Shown one piece after another: positions 16,976 to 26,931 of a stretch of DNA of 50,596 bases (its first letter is position 1; the number at the start of each line of letters is the position of its first letter). The DNA lies in IMG/VR virus record IMGVR_UViG_3300005663_000063, positions 1-50,596 of that record, one strand, 5' to 3'. This stretch comes from a virus. Under the pieces are notes generated by a model that was given only the letters and a program-made list of their open reading frames with translations, did not search any database and had not been told where the DNA came from. A program made the position numbers and the translations under genes.

Positions 16976-17737
16976 TTAATCCGCAATGGATTGTTCCCAC
17001 GCAGGTAGTTTCATGTATATCCCTCGTGCAGTCGCACCCCTGTTTGCAACACCTAGATACCAGCCCATCGCCTGGTCGTTGTCCAGTGTGGTATCAAATT
17101 CCTTAGTTACATGCTTACTACCCTGAACAGCATGGAAGGTTGCCCTCACACCAGTTCCTGAACCCCTATCCTGTGTCTCAACACGGAGCCATAACCACTT
17201 ATCAGCAGTCAAAGACATACCCTTCATTCTGAGTTTATCTATGGGTTCAGTGCTATCCACGCCATCGTCTGTCCAGAAGGCGTGCAGTTCATCGTTGGTA
17301 GCATCAAAGTCTTTAACAATGCCTACAAACGAAGCAACCGTGGAAGAAATAGTTGTGGTAGAGATTTCCACTGGTAAGCGAGCACTCCCCGTAAGGTCAT
17401 CATTGAGACCAAAGCACATAGCAAAAGTCCCCACATTGTCGAACTGAATCATGAGTTCGACTGCTTGCTGTCCTACTGACCCGTAGAACATTGTCTGATT
17501 AGAAGTAAGTTCCACTAAATTGTCATCAGTAGCAGCCATTGACCCAGCAAGATGTAATCCCTTACTAGCACTCACGGCTCTTCCGAATGGTGTATCACCT
17601 GTATCCATAGCCTGAATCCACGCAATACCTACGGCATCGGCGGTTCCGCCATCAACACCTGCTATTCCTGTACCGATATTATCGGCAGCAAAAGTTTCTT
17701 CGTATCTTACGATACCTTGTCGGCCTACATTAGCCAT
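16976..17737 (-). CDS. Capsid-proximal jelly-roll protein, first tandem copy
   Basis: A 253-residue paralog of the gene at 16201-16965, with the same MANVGR-x-GIV start and WEQSIAD end. Differences cluster in the loops (for example the 130-150 region), as in proteins under selection for binding. It is the first gene after the major capsid protein. Likely a decoration protein or head fibre; no experimental anchor is visible. Confidence 0.65.
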   Translation of the reverse strand: MANVGRQGIVRYEETFAADNIGTGIAGVDGGTADAVGIAWIQAMDTGDTPFGRAVSASKGLHLAGSMAATDDNLVELTSNQTMFYGSVGQQAVELMIQFDNVGTFAMCFGLNDDLTGSARLPVEISTTTISSTVASFVGIVKDFDATNDELHAFWTDDGVDSTEPIDKLRMKGMSLTADKWLWLRVETQDRGSGTGVRATFHAVQGSKHVTKEFDTTLDNDQAMGWYLGVANRGATARGIYMKLPAWEQSIAD

Positions 17738-17809
17738 TTATTTTCTCCTTTATCTGGAGGCCTTCACCCCCAGCGTTTATCTGTTTTTTCGACAAAGGAT
17801 TATCCTCGT

Positions 17810-18688
17810 CTAGCTCGTGGGTGCTGTAGCATCACTTACCATCGAATAAACCCAATTGCTCAGTCTCTCACCATAAGCGTACTCGTCATAGTGATAGACA
17901 TGATGTCCACCACCACCACGCTTCTCGTTACGAACACTTACAATCCTTGCACCCCTACCCTGAACGAATATGATGCCATCTTTGGCGAACACCCCACCCA
18001 TAGCATCACCGCTACCATCTATTGAGATATTATTGTCGTTATAGACGGTAACATCAGCAATGGGTAGATTGAACCCATGCTTAAAGATTTCAGCAGTCGG
18101 GCCTTCCGTTACTATACCCGTGCCAACATTAGCAATCAGTTCATTGAAGAGATCGTGCCTTTGGAACGAATGTATGACACAATAGACGGGGTCTTTCCCT
18201 GGCTCAGTCGTGTTGCCCCTGATATTCTCAGCAGCAGAAGCTATATAACCACTTGCCAGAGTATTCCCAGCCCCTGGGTCAGATGTACCTGTTGCAGTAG
18301 TAAAAAGGCTTAATCCATCCTCATCTATCTTTCTCTCTATAGCATTCGCCTGAAGCGTCCCTAATTTAGAGAAGCCCATTTTGGTTATCCTTAACTGAAC
18401 CCTATCAGTAAGGAATGTCTCACTCCCGATTAAACTTGGAGTGATTGAGATGATTGTGTCAGACATCTGTTGAGGATTGTCCAGCTCTGTGGTTTCGGTG
18501 ATTGCCTGAGCTACCATTTTGGCATAGAGTATTTCCTGCCACGAGTTACCAATACCCTCACCTAATGTCTCCTTGGTGACGAGTTGCTTCATAATGCCCT
18601 CGTCTTCCCTTACTATCCTTGCTGAAGAACGGACATCATCCATACTATCAGCAAGTGCTGAAGTAGTTGTCCATCCACTGTTAGCCAT
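17810..18688 (-). CDS. Major capsid protein
   Basis: A 292-residue protein matching the coat-protein family of many uncultured tailed phages in size, place and motifs. It has an N-terminal SARIVREDEG segment, then GEGIGNSWQEI, ITETTELDNPQQ, SDTIISITPSLIG and a C-terminal GRGARIVSVRNEKRGGGG region. It lies after the scaffold gene with a 10-base gap. These are the typical head-gene order and spacing. The fold is probably HK97-like, by family. Confidence 0.85.
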   Translation of the reverse strand: MANSGWTTTSALADSMDDVRSSARIVREDEGIMKQLVTKETLGEGIGNSWQEILYAKMVAQAITETTELDNPQQMSDTIISITPSLIGSETFLTDRVQLRITKMGFSKLGTLQANAIERKIDEDGLSLFTTATGTSDPGAGNTLASGYIASAAENIRGNTTEPGKDPVYCVIHSFQRHDLFNELIANVGTGIVTEGPTAEIFKHGFNLPIADVTVYNDNNISIDGSGDAMGGVFAKDGIIFVQGRGARIVSVRNEKRGGGGHHVYHYDEYAYGERLSNWVYSMVSDATAPTS

Positions 18689-18698
18689 ATTTTATCTC

Positions 18699-19457
18699 CT
18701 AATATTTCGCTTGTATTTGTTTCAACCGAGCACGGTTTTCCTTGGTGAGTGAGAGACTTGCGTCCCCCATCCCCGCCATAAAATCCGCATCCGATTGATT
18801 AACCACACCAGCTCCTCCGCTAGTGTCATGAGAGTCAAGATTATGTTCTTTGCGAAATTCGGTTTCCAATTGCTTAAACCGCTCTTCCGCTTTCCCAACT
18901 AAGGTCTTCTCCTTATCTTCCCTGTCAGAGTTGAGTATCTTTGCCACAGAAGCATCGAGTTTATTTCTAGCCTCAACGTAATCCCGTGAACCTTCTCCCC
19001 AATCTAACCTCTTGTCATCCCTTAGGATGCCAAGACTTTCCAGATGGCTGAAAACCCCATCGTTCATCCTTTGATAGAAAGCATCAGTCTGTTGTTTCTG
19101 TGTCTCCTCCTGCATGGTTGAACGATTATACTTGTCTTGCTCTCTGAATCTTGCCAGTTCTATATCTTTTTGAACTTCCTCATCGAGACCCTTAAAACTG
19201 GTTTCGTAGGCACGGACATCACTTTCAGCCCGTTGCCTAGACTGTTTTTCAAGTCTATTAGATTCTTGCTGGCGTTGCAATTCCCTGCGGCCAACCTCTT
19301 TCGCATCCAGTACCGCCTTAGCAGTAGCCTCGGCTATTAACTCTTGTACCCTTTCCTCAGTAAGGGTTGCTTTCTCTTCACCCTCTGTTTCTACAGCGGG
19401 TGGAGAAGTGTCGCCCTCAAGCGTTTGCTCCTCAATCACGGTATTTTTTTCCGTCAT
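18699..19457 (-). CDS. Scaffolding protein
   Basis: A 252-residue, strongly charged, Gln/Glu/Lys/Arg-rich protein that is mostly helical and coiled (about residues 35-200). This composition and the position directly before the major capsid gene are those of a capsid scaffold. GGAGGAG precedes the ATG. Its promoter and terminator-like leader lie at 19471-19588. Confidence 0.8.
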   Translation of the reverse strand: MTEKNTVIEEQTLEGDTSPPAVETEGEEKATLTEERVQELIAEATAKAVLDAKEVGRRELQRQQESNRLEKQSRQRAESDVRAYETSFKGLDEEVQKDIELARFREQDKYNRSTMQEETQKQQTDAFYQRMNDGVFSHLESLGILRDDKRLDWGEGSRDYVEARNKLDASVAKILNSDREDKEKTLVGKAEERFKQLETEFRKEHNLDSHDTSGGAGVVNQSDADFMAGMGDASLSLTKENRARLKQIQAKY

Positions 19458-19470
19458 ATCTCCTCCTTTG

Positions 19471-19517
19471 AAAATAAAAAGCCCACACCGAGCGTCTTGC
19501 GCTTCAAAATGTGAGCT
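19471..19517 (-). terminator. Terminator-like hairpin in the scaffold/capsid leader
   Basis: On the minus strand the arm at 19510-19517 pairs with 19480-19487 (eight pairs, one G-T), around an inner hairpin (19491-19494 with 19500-19503). The arm is followed by a run TTTTTATTTT (19480-19471). This is the form of an intrinsic terminator. It stands after a promoter (19560-19588) and just before the scaffold gene. Either it dampens transcription into the capsid genes or it is overcome by antitermination. Confidence 0.65.
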
Positions 19518-19559
19518 TCTACGAGCTTCTAAATATTCTATTTTTAATGTACTTCAAAC

Positions 19560-19588
19560 AGTATACACTATAAATCAACTCTTGTCAA
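19560..19588 (-). promoter_or_regulatory. Sigma70-type promoter for the scaffold/capsid genes
   Basis: TTGACA (minus strand, 19588-19583), 17-base spacer, TATACT (19565-19560). The -35 box lies inside the last codons of the Com-like gene. Transcription should start near 19553 and run into the leader with a terminator-like hairpin. The upstream ACTTGACAA context is shared with the promoters at 32214, 32507 and 34235. Confidence 0.8.
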
Positions 19589-19694
19589 GTTTTACCATAT
19601 TATAGGTCTTACACTTCTGGCAAACCCACTCAATTATGCCAAATTCAACCTCAGCAACCTTCTTCCCACATTTCTTGCATCGCAAATCTATCAT
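19575..19694 (-). CDS. Com-like small zinc-finger protein
   Basis: A 39-residue protein with two Cys-x2-Cys pairs (RCKKCGKK and VCQKCKTYN) about 17 residues apart. This resembles the zinc-finger core of Mu Com, which binds an RNA stem-loop to activate translation of mom. The start overlaps the stop of the DUF6496 gene as ATGA. Its end overlaps the capsid promoter. A role as a zinc-ribbon regulator or structural scrap is inferred; Com-like identity is by motif only. Confidence 0.65.
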   Translation of the reverse strand: MIDLRCKKCGKKVAEVEFGIIEWVCQKCKTYNMVKLDKS

Positions 19695-19825
19695 TTCTTT
19701 TTTCGTGACTTCCCCGCCTTTGAAAAAGCTATGGCTACTGCCTGCTTCTGTGGTTTTCCAGCGTGCATCTCCCTGCGTATATTCTCAGAGATAACCTTCT
19801 TTGAACCCCCCTTTTTAAGTGGCAT
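19691..19825 (-). CDS. DUF6496-like small basic protein
   Basis: A 44-residue Lys/Arg-rich protein matching the common phage form MPLKKG...SKK-x-IS-x-NIR...[10 protein letters not shown]-x-SKAGKS. Preceded by AGGAGA. The function of this family is unknown. It sits between the 1188-aa protein and the zinc-finger gene. Confidence 0.8.
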   Translation of the reverse strand: MPLKKGGSKKVISENIRREMHAGKPQKQAVAIAFSKAGKSRKKK

Positions 19826-19833
19826 AATTTCTC

Positions 19834-22800
19834 CTAAAAACGATAGAACATATTTAGAGCATTGGCTATATCTTGATTGGTTGCCTTCATCTGTCTCTTT
19901 CTGAGTGCAATCATCTTTCTAGCGAAAACTATCTGGGGATACCTAAATAACTGCAAATCCGCCCCCCGTGGATCGGTTCTTGCTAAAATCTCAATCTGTT
20001 CTGATATTTCCTTAAATCCTTGAGGAAGGTTCGCCCATATCTGGTTTTCTATTTGCCAGTATGGTTGAAGGATTTGTTGTGCCTGTCTTAGTAACTTAAC
20101 CGAGGGCGGTTCGTCTGCCCGCCTTTCTCCAATAACCTGCTCTACAGAATTAAGAGCATCCAAGCCATACATCTGAATAAACATCTGCCTACGCCTATCA
20201 GCTTCAGTGAAATTATATTCTCCGAATTCGGTAAACATATCAGAGGCATACATCAACTCGTTATAATCACGGTATAGTAACTTCTGGGGTTCCATCTGGG
20301 CACGTGCCTCTGGGGATAACTCTCTGCCGAATGAGTCCCTTACAATGGCAAATTCATCCTTCTTTAGTATATCCCTCATCATCTGACTCTTCATCCAGTA
20401 TGCCTGATTAACACGGTCTCTTAGTTGCGACCCATCACGAGTAGCAACAAATTGTCTATCGGCTTGGTTTAGTTCGTTAGTGACCATATTACCTATACGG
20501 TCTACTTCCCTACCATATTTATTCCATTCAAGTTGGTCTCCACGTGCAAACTTGGCAGACTCTAATTCCGCTTTGTCTTCTAAATCTTTTAGTTCTTGGG
20601 TTTGAGATAACCTAATCTGCTCTGTAAATCCATTGGGCTGTTGCCCTAACTCATCCCATGACACACCGAATTGCTGTCGGGCTAGTTCGTCTTGTTTATC
20701 TTTCAAGTCGGCAAATGCCCCTGCTGGATATGCCCTTAATCCCCCAAACTCTGCCAAACCTCTAGTTACCCTTTCATTCAACTCCCCGCCTTCAAAGGCA
20801 ACACTTTGAACCCAAATGGGGAGAAGGTTGTTTCCTATTACTGTTTCTGTCAAACTGAGTAGCCCATCCCTCGTTGGGTCTCCTAAGAAGTCCTTACCTG
20901 TGATTAAATCTATACTCGTTCCCAAGAACGGGGAGAAGTTCCCCTTTAGAAATCTACCAGCATGAAACGCTGCGTCCTCTGGGTTTTTTGTAATCTTACC
21001 GAAAGTAGCTAGTAGACTTCTAACCTTTGAACCTGGACCAATCCGCTGTCCCGCTATATCCCATGTCATAAAATTAGATGAACGGGGATTGAGATGGTCT
21101 ATGATTTCTTCTTGACTTTCTCCCATAGCATAAGACACAGCCACTGTCATTGCCATTATAGCAGTAACACCCTTAGCCATATGCTCCCTTGCCAACTGAC
21201 CCCTGAGATTACCCTGTCCTATATCCCACAGTAAAGCACCAACAGCACGATTATACTGGGGAGCTAATACAATGGTTCTTTCTATCTGCCTTTGCCCGCT
21301 ACTAATCCCTATCCTTGTTGTACTAAGCAAGCCCCTGAACTCATTAATGAAAGCATCTACTTGGGCTGTACGCATTGGGGTGGTCGCTAGATGGTCTAAT
21401 GATTCTGCCATATAAATCCCCGCAGTATCCAATGCCCCCTCAAAACCCCTTTGAAACGGCTCTAATGCTTTACCGAATAACTTAAATGGTTGTTTTCTTA
21501 AAAGACCCCCCCTAGCCATTGCCTCAGTCATTTCAGTTGAACCACCACGGGTGATTACCATCCCTCGATGCTTCTGTATCGTTCCTAAATGTTTGCTTAT
21601 AAGATTATCGTGATAGAGAGGGTCAAACATCGCCTTAACAAATCCACCCACAGCCCTACCGAATATCCTGGGTTGAGAACCTGCAAAGAATATAAGTTGA
21701 ATAGAAAATGGACTGGCATCACCAGCCAGTGCAAAATATCTGCCAACGGCATTAACTTGGTTTATTGCCGAGAGTGCCTGATTGGATTGGGGATTCAGTT
21801 CCTTTCTAATAATGTTGATATACTCTTTGGCTTCAGGGCTGGTAAAAACTTTCCCCGCAAACGCAGGAATGTCTGGAGCCTGAACTTCACCAAACCTAGT
21901 AACTCTAGCTTTCCCCTTTAGTGTCTCGTGAGGGACTAGCTTCAAGAACCACTCACTAAACTGCTTATTTGCTACTCGGTTATAGGCATTCACTATATTA
22001 TGATAAAGAGCTTCTTCTTCTGGTAAGTATCTAAATTTATCTTTGATAGCATCTTCAATGTTGGCATAACTCCTCACCTTTTCTTGTGCGGATTTTGCAC
22101 CAACCCTTGTTGGCTGCCTAGCACCAACATAAGCTACATCTACTAATTCATTTCCCTCAAATCTACCAACAACTCTGCGACCAGCATATATTCCACCCTC
22201 TTCAAAGGTCAGGTCAGAGATTTTAATACCAGCCCTCTTGAATAACTCTCTTTTTTCACCTTCTAATAGTTGAGCTTGTGTTATCCATTCTTTTTGGCGG
22301 GTAGTGAGTTGGGTTTCGTATCTCTTGGGGAAGGTTCTAACTGTATTGATATGAACATCCTTTCCACCTATCCTCATAAACCCATCATTAGTAAGGTTGA
22401 ATACTGTCTTAGAACTTCCCATACGGTTCAATGTTGCAACAGAAGCCAATGCCTTGTTAGCACCCTCAAACCTTAGAACATTTCTACCTGTCAAAGCTAA
22501 TAACGCAGGGTTATCAGCCACCGCAGCCATACCGCCAACTATCTCAGCAATACCCCTTAGTGGTTGTTTTCCACCTATAGTTTTCCCTAAAACTTTTATC
22601 GAAGGAGTAGTAATATTAACCAACTTACGTAACTTAGTTGGGTCGGCAGCAATACTTATAGCTTCACCGATAGGTTGTAAGTCAGGTACAAGACGAACAG
22701 ATGTGTCTACTACTTTCTTGGCTATCCCTTTTGCTGCTTTTGCCAATGGTTTAGTAACAGGAGCTAATATCTTACCCGCTACCTTAAATGGGGCGGCGGC

Positions 22801-23400
22801 AGCAACCGCCTCAGCAGTCCTTATAGGCTTTAGTACCCTCAATCCTGCCTGTGCGGCTCTAGTTATTCCAGTTGCCCCCACTCTAGCACCCAAAACACCA
22901 GCAGCACTCAATCCACCAGTGGCTATTGCGGTAGCAAACCAAGGTACTGTCTCTATCGCACCCTTAATACCAATAGTCCACGGTCTCTCCCTTTCTTCCT
23001 TAGATGTCCAAGGAAGTCTGAATAATGGGTCTACTTGAAAACTGGGTTCATCCCAAGCCTTATATTCAAGTTTCTCTCTTTCAAAAAATGACAAACCTTC
23101 TGTGCCTGGAACAGAGGGAGTAAATGGGGCAGTAACCAATGCACCGAACCCTGTTTCAACGCCTCTTATAAAGTTTAAGGGGTGTTGCCACCAAGGAATC
23201 TGTTGAGGGGCTTCCTGCCCTATCTGGGGTTGTCTGGTGGTAGGTTGTGGTGTAATCCCTTGAGGGAATATATCGGATAGTTCAGGCATAGAGACAATAC
23301 GGGCATAAGTCGGGTCTCCAGCCCTTGCCCTTTCAAAAGCCTGTTGCTTGAATATACGGAGAGCTCCAGGGCTTAATGCCCTGATTCGTTCTTGTACCAT
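19834..23400 (-). CDS. 1188-residue internal virion/ejection protein candidate
   Basis: A large, mostly helical protein with a Gln-rich N terminus, hydrophobic segments (about residues 150-170 and 750-770, for example [16 protein letters not shown]) and long charged regions near the C terminus. The part around 640-930 resembles large polyvalent phage proteins ([33 protein letters not shown]). It stands between portal-side genes and the scaffold. Size and position suit an internal or ejected virion protein. No tape-measure pattern and no enzymatic motif were seen. Confidence 0.6.
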   Translation of the reverse strand: MVQERIRALSPGALRIFKQQAFERARAGDPTYARIVSMPELSDIFPQGITPQPTTRQPQIGQEAPQQIPWWQHPLNFIRGVETGFGALVTAPFTPSVPGTEGLSFFEREKLEYKAWDEPSFQVDPLFRLPWTSKEERERPWTIGIKGAIETVPWFATAIATGGLSAAGVLGARVGATGITRAAQAGLRVLKPIRTAEAVAAAAPFKVAGKILAPVTKPLAKAAKGIAKKVVDTSVRLVPDLQPIGEAISIAADPTKLRKLVNITTPSIKVLGKTIGGKQPLRGIAEIVGGMAAVADNPALLALTGRNVLRFEGANKALASVATLNRMGSSKTVFNLTNDGFMRIGGKDVHINTVRTFPKRYETQLTTRQKEWITQAQLLEGEKRELFKRAGIKISDLTFEEGGIYAGRRVVGRFEGNELVDVAYVGARQPTRVGAKSAQEKVRSYANIEDAIKDKFRYLPEEEALYHNIVNAYNRVANKQFSEWFLKLVPHETLKGKARVTRFGEVQAPDIPAFAGKVFTSPEAKEYINIIRKELNPQSNQALSAINQVNAVGRYFALAGDASPFSIQLIFFAGSQPRIFGRAVGGFVKAMFDPLYHDNLISKHLGTIQKHRGMVITRGGSTEMTEAMARGGLLRKQPFKLFGKALEPFQRGFEGALDTAGIYMAESLDHLATTPMRTAQVDAFINEFRGLLSTTRIGISSGQRQIERTIVLAPQYNRAVGALLWDIGQGNLRGQLAREHMAKGVTAIMAMTVAVSYAMGESQEEIIDHLNPRSSNFMTWDIAGQRIGPGSKVRSLLATFGKITKNPEDAAFHAGRFLKGNFSPFLGTSIDLITGKDFLGDPTRDGLLSLTETVIGNNLLPIWVQSVAFEGGELNERVTRGLAEFGGLRAYPAGAFADLKDKQDELARQQFGVSWDELGQQPNGFTEQIRLSQTQELKDLEDKAELESAKFARGDQLEWNKYGREVDRIGNMVTNELNQADRQFVATRDGSQLRDRVNQAYWMKSQMMRDILKKDEFAIVRDSFGRELSPEARAQMEPQKLLYRDYNELMYASDMFTEFGEYNFTEADRRRQMFIQMYGLDALNSVEQVIGERRADEPPSVKLLRQAQQILQPYWQIENQIWANLPQGFKEISEQIEILARTDPRGADLQLFRYPQIVFARKMIALRKRQMKATNQDIANALNMFYRF

Positions 23401-23403
23401 TTA

Positions 23404-24471
23404 CTACCTCAAAAAGCGGAGTCCTGGGTTTCTACCGCCAGGGGCTGCGCCTATCCTTTGTTGAAAAGCAGTTTGCTGTGGGGTTGCCCCTGTCCTGGCT
23501 TGACGGAAACCTGCGAATTGAGCCTGTACATCTGGCCCTTGCCTTGATAGAAACTGAGCAGATGGATTAGTTAATTGAGGTAGATTTTCAAATGATGCAC
23601 CTTGCCCACCAAAGCCAGGTAAAGGTTGCCCTGCTGTTAAATCATCGCCTCCAGCAAGACCCAACTGTTCCATCCATGGCTGAACGCCAGGGTCTTGTCC
23701 AGTAAAAGAGGCTAATTCAAGCCAACTTACTGGCCCCCTTGCTGCCAGACCTGCTATATGTTGTAATCTCTGATTCTCTGCGTTCTGTTGGGATTGTTGT
23801 TGCATAAAATCAAGTTGTTGCTGTTCAAATTCTGAAACGAAACCAGGCTCTCGTGTTGGGTCAATTCTCTCTAATCCCCAACCATCACCCACTTGGACTG
23901 CTCTGAATCCTTCTGGTGCAGCAGCATCCGCTTCTTTGAATGTCTTATAGATATTACCCGCCGCTCTTTGTCTAGTAGGGACACGCTTAATAGTAAAAAA
24001 CCCAAACTCATCCCTATCTACAACCCATCCCTCTGGAGCAGCAGCACTAGCCTCTTCAAATGTTCTGAACTGTAATGGTAGTAAATCACCATCCCCATCA
24101 TCAGGAGTGGGTTCGTCAATATCTCTCTGAATACCCAATGCCCCTATTCTATCAGCGACTGGTATCTGGGATGGATCAGGGGGAGGTGCCGTAGTTACCC
24201 CAGCAGGGACTCCACCAGTCCTTGCCAGTATATCGGTAGCACGAGGTGTAAGGGCAGTAGCACCTGGAGGGATGTCAGGCGCTTTCCTGAAGGCATTAAA
24301 TCCCTTCCCACCACCTTGGTCTTGATAAAATTTCCAAACAGCGTGTACTGCGCCAGTATTGGAAATAGCCCCTACGGCCTTTCGGGCTATAGCAGGACCG
24401 CCTGGTATGTCACGCATCCACGGGTGCTTAGTATAAACATCCTCTACTGACCTAAATGTTTCGTTAGCCAT
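23404..24471 (-). CDS. Portal-side virion protein with internal repeat
   Basis: A 355-residue Gly/Pro/Gln-rich protein. Residues about 135-165 and 172-203 are an internal repeat (FRTFEEASAAAPEGW and YKTFKEADAAAPEGF). The Gln-rich middle (about 215-240) is helical, and the C terminus is low-complexity (RTGATPQQTAFQQR). The start overlaps the preceding stop (TAATG). Most likely a virion protein near the portal; family unknown. Confidence 0.55.
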   Translation of the reverse strand: MANETFRSVEDVYTKHPWMRDIPGGPAIARKAVGAISNTGAVHAVWKFYQDQGGGKGFNAFRKAPDIPPGATALTPRATDILARTGGVPAGVTTAPPPDPSQIPVADRIGALGIQRDIDEPTPDDGDGDLLPLQFRTFEEASAAAPEGWVVDRDEFGFFTIKRVPTRQRAAGNIYKTFKEADAAAPEGFRAVQVGDGWGLERIDPTREPGFVSEFEQQQLDFMQQQSQQNAENQRLQHIAGLAARGPVSWLELASFTGQDPGVQPWMEQLGLAGGDDLTAGQPLPGFGGQGASFENLPQLTNPSAQFLSRQGPDVQAQFAGFRQARTGATPQQTAFQQRIGAAPGGRNPGLRFLR

Positions 24472-24650
24472 TATAATTCCTCCTCTAGTCTGTGCATTTC
24501 TGCTATTTCTCTATTAGCTATCTTTTTTTCCCGTTCAGCACGGAATTTAATCAATGGTAAAATAGTCTCTTCTACAAGTTCTTTTAGAGCTTCTATATCA
24601 CCCTCCCCAAGTATCTCCTGCATTATATTTAGTACGTTTTCCTTAGCCAC
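24471..24650 (-). CDS. Small helical protein after portal
   Basis: A 59-residue, Glu/Lys/Leu-rich helical protein, likely started by a GTG at 24650 that overlaps the end of the portal gene. It ends with the TAATG overlap of the next gene. Probably coupled to the portal gene. Family unknown. Confidence 0.55.
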   Translation of the reverse strand: MAKENVLNIMQEILGEGDIEALKELVEETILPLIKFRAEREKKIANREIAEMHRLEEEL

Positions 24651-26364
24651 GATTTACAACTCCAAACTGAGAATTACCACCCCCACCTTGACCTTGCCCC
24701 GGGGGTTTGGGTATATCAGGTACTAATGGTCTACCTTGACCAGTTGTTTTTTCTCCTGATGGTAGGGGTTGTCCTGCAAGTGGGTCAACTGCTGGAAGCC
24801 CAGCTTCCGCTAAGGCTTGATTAACCAATGGTATGAAGTGTTGTAAGAGAGTCCCCAGATATGCCTCTGAGCTCCTAAGCATTTCCTTTAGCTCCTGCTT
24901 TTCTAAAGCCTTCACATCCACATCGGATAACTTACTTCTAGCGTGCTGTTTGGTGTAAAGACCCGAATTAAACATCTCCATTAAGTCCTGATGCCTGCGA
25001 TACTCATCTTCTTCTGAGATAGGAGAGAACTCAACATAGAAGTTAAACGGTTCTCTAAAATCCTTCTTGTTCACAGAAACATCGAAATCCATAGATGAAC
25101 TCTTTGCCCATATAGAGAAGTCACCAGGAATTACATCCTTCACTAATTTGGCACACTTAGCAAGAATCTGTGCCCATCCATTGCCAAAGGCATCTTTTGA
25201 GTAATTTAGTTTAGACTGCGCTTCAGCTAACACCAATCTCCTGTCAGCACCCGATCTCACACCTGTCTCCCCTAGACCAAACATTGACTTCGGGGCAGAG
25301 TGAATATCAATCAAATCCGTAATAAAGGCTAAATGAGCATAGGCTTCTCTGGGAGCAAGATTTCTTTCCCACCTGTTAAATTTAATATCCTTATTGGGAT
25401 ATGCTGTCCATTTTCCATAGGCTTGTGATATTTTACCCACAGTTCCCGCATCAGCCCCAGTAATATATCCACCAATCATTGTCTCCAGTTTAGTTAAAAT
25501 GTCAGCCATTGAATAGATAGACGACTGCGAAACTAAGAGCCCCTTCATATATCTTAAAATGCCAACATATCTCTTAACAAGACTATTATCAACATCGACA
25601 TTTCCCAACCCTGACTCAATGGCAGTATAAGGGAGAAAGCCATACTTATGAGCAACCACTCCACGCCCCACAGTCCACACGGGTTCTCTCTCTATTAAGA
25701 TACACCGATACTTATCATCCCAATACTCTATCTGCTCTACTTCTACATCACCCTCCATATTCTCTAGCCTTGCACCGACCATTGAATTTTTCTTATACCA
25801 CGGCATACGCTTGGCATCATAGACAAGTTTCTTCCTGACCTCGAAGATATAATCCCTTCCATTGTGATAGGGGTCTGGTATAATGTTTGAGGGATTAATT
25901 GCTTGTAAGATAATCGGGAGGGATGTGCCGCCATCCTTATCCCAAACATCCCTATCAAAGACAGTCTTAATCCACGATATCCCGTGAAGCCAGAAATGTT
26001 TGGCACTTACCCTTAAGGGTGAAATATCGGATTCCACATTAGTCCTATGTATAAGACCCTGCCCAAACTTCTCAAGCATTTCCAATCTATTAAGTTCAGC
26101 CCCACTGTGCCTTCTTTTGTTCACAGTAATCCTAGCATTAGATATATCGGTATGGTCAACTAGAGCATCTAACCTGTCCCTCGCTGTTGGTAAAACAGTA
26201 GCATCTTTCTTGAATTCAGTGGGGATATTCAAGTCAGCCAAAAAGTCAAGTTCATAAAACCTGTTATCCTCTATAAAGGCTTCTTGAAGTTTTGATGCTT
26301 TATATGTTTTCAGACTCTTATCATAGACTTCCAGTATTTGTTCCCAAGTTGGTTTATCTGCCAT
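24643..26364 (-). CDS. Portal protein
   Basis: A 573-residue protein with the overall pattern of phage portals: an N-terminal helical region, a conserved DPYHNGRDYIFEVRK stretch, a middle NDVDV-type turn region (GNVDVDN), a long helix with APREAYAHLAF, and a Pro/Gly/Gln-rich disordered C terminus. It follows terminase in the late operon with three genes between. The start is probably the ATG at 26364, with GGAG six bases upstream; ATG at 26376 is also in frame. The family call rests on size, order and pattern. Confidence 0.75.
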   Translation of the reverse strand: MADKPTWEQILEVYDKSLKTYKASKLQEAFIEDNRFYELDFLADLNIPTEFKKDATVLPTARDRLDALVDHTDISNARITVNKRRHSGAELNRLEMLEKFGQGLIHRTNVESDISPLRVSAKHFWLHGISWIKTVFDRDVWDKDGGTSLPIILQAINPSNIIPDPYHNGRDYIFEVRKKLVYDAKRMPWYKKNSMVGARLENMEGDVEVEQIEYWDDKYRCILIEREPVWTVGRGVVAHKYGFLPYTAIESGLGNVDVDNSLVKRYVGILRYMKGLLVSQSSIYSMADILTKLETMIGGYITGADAGTVGKISQAYGKWTAYPNKDIKFNRWERNLAPREAYAHLAFITDLIDIHSAPKSMFGLGETGVRSGADRRLVLAEAQSKLNYSKDAFGNGWAQILAKCAKLVKDVIPGDFSIWAKSSSMDFDVSVNKKDFREPFNFYVEFSPISEEDEYRRHQDLMEMFNSGLYTKQHARSKLSDVDVKALEKQELKEMLRSSEAYLGTLLQHFIPLVNQALAEAGLPAVDPLAGQPLPSGEKTTGQGRPLVPDIPKPPGQGQGGGGNSQFGVVNRG

Positions 26365-26629
26365 TTTGTTCTCCATTCATCCTTAAAAGAAATGTGCTTT
26401 TTATCATCCTAGCCAGACATTCAACACCACCCCTGTTGAGTTTAGAAAGAACTATAGGTGTAATTGCGGTATCTATACCCATCACACCATCAGTGTCCTC
26501 CTTGTATGTATAAATATGCCAAGATGGACAATCCTCCTTGTCCACCTTGTTTTCTTTCCACACACTAGCAACACTATCAAAGAATGGTTCAGCCCTTAAT
26601 ATATCAGTCACCCCACTAATATTTTTCAT
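26354..26629 (-). CDS. Hypothetical protein before portal
   Basis: A 91-residue protein with no recognised domain. It has one Trp-His segment (SWHIYTYKEDTDG) and a basic C terminus. Its end overlaps the portal start. The 14-base leader GGAGTGAAATAATG before it is identical to that of the gene at 26931. Confidence 0.5.
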   Translation of the reverse strand: MKNISGVTDILRAEPFFDSVASVWKENKVDKEDCPSWHIYTYKEDTDGVMGIDTAITPIVLSKLNRGGVECLARMIKSTFLLRMNGEQNGR

Positions 26630-26643
26630 TATTTCACTCCTAC

Positions 26644-26931
26644 CTAACTATATTGAAACACGTGCCCACATAAACCACAACGGTCTTCTTCATAATAATG
26701 ATACGAGCCAGTAACATTCTTTAGCGGATGTACCTCTCCGCAATCAGGTATAGAATGATGTCCCCCAGAACATAAATCACCCTTTATATAACTATGGAAG
26801 GTATTTACTGCTTTACAGTTGGGACATCTTCTCTCAAACTCTTTCGCCTCAGTGAGTGTAAATGGGCGGTCACAAACAGGACATAACCTCTCGCCGCCAC
26901 ATTTTAAACAAAACCCATCATCATCTCCCAT
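26644..26931 (-). CDS. Multi-zinc-ribbon protein
   Basis: A 95-residue protein with several Cys-x2-Cys pairs: CLKCG, CPVCD, CPNCK, an isolated C and H set, and CGLCG. At least two zinc ribbons are likely. The start at 26931 overlaps the radical SAM stop (TAATG). Function unknown; possible DNA/RNA or protein binding. Confidence 0.65.
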   Translation of the reverse strand: MGDDDGFCLKCGGERLCPVCDRPFTLTEAKEFERRCPNCKAVNTFHSYIKGDLCSGGHHSIPDCGEVHPLKNVTGSYHYYEEDRCGLCGHVFQYS

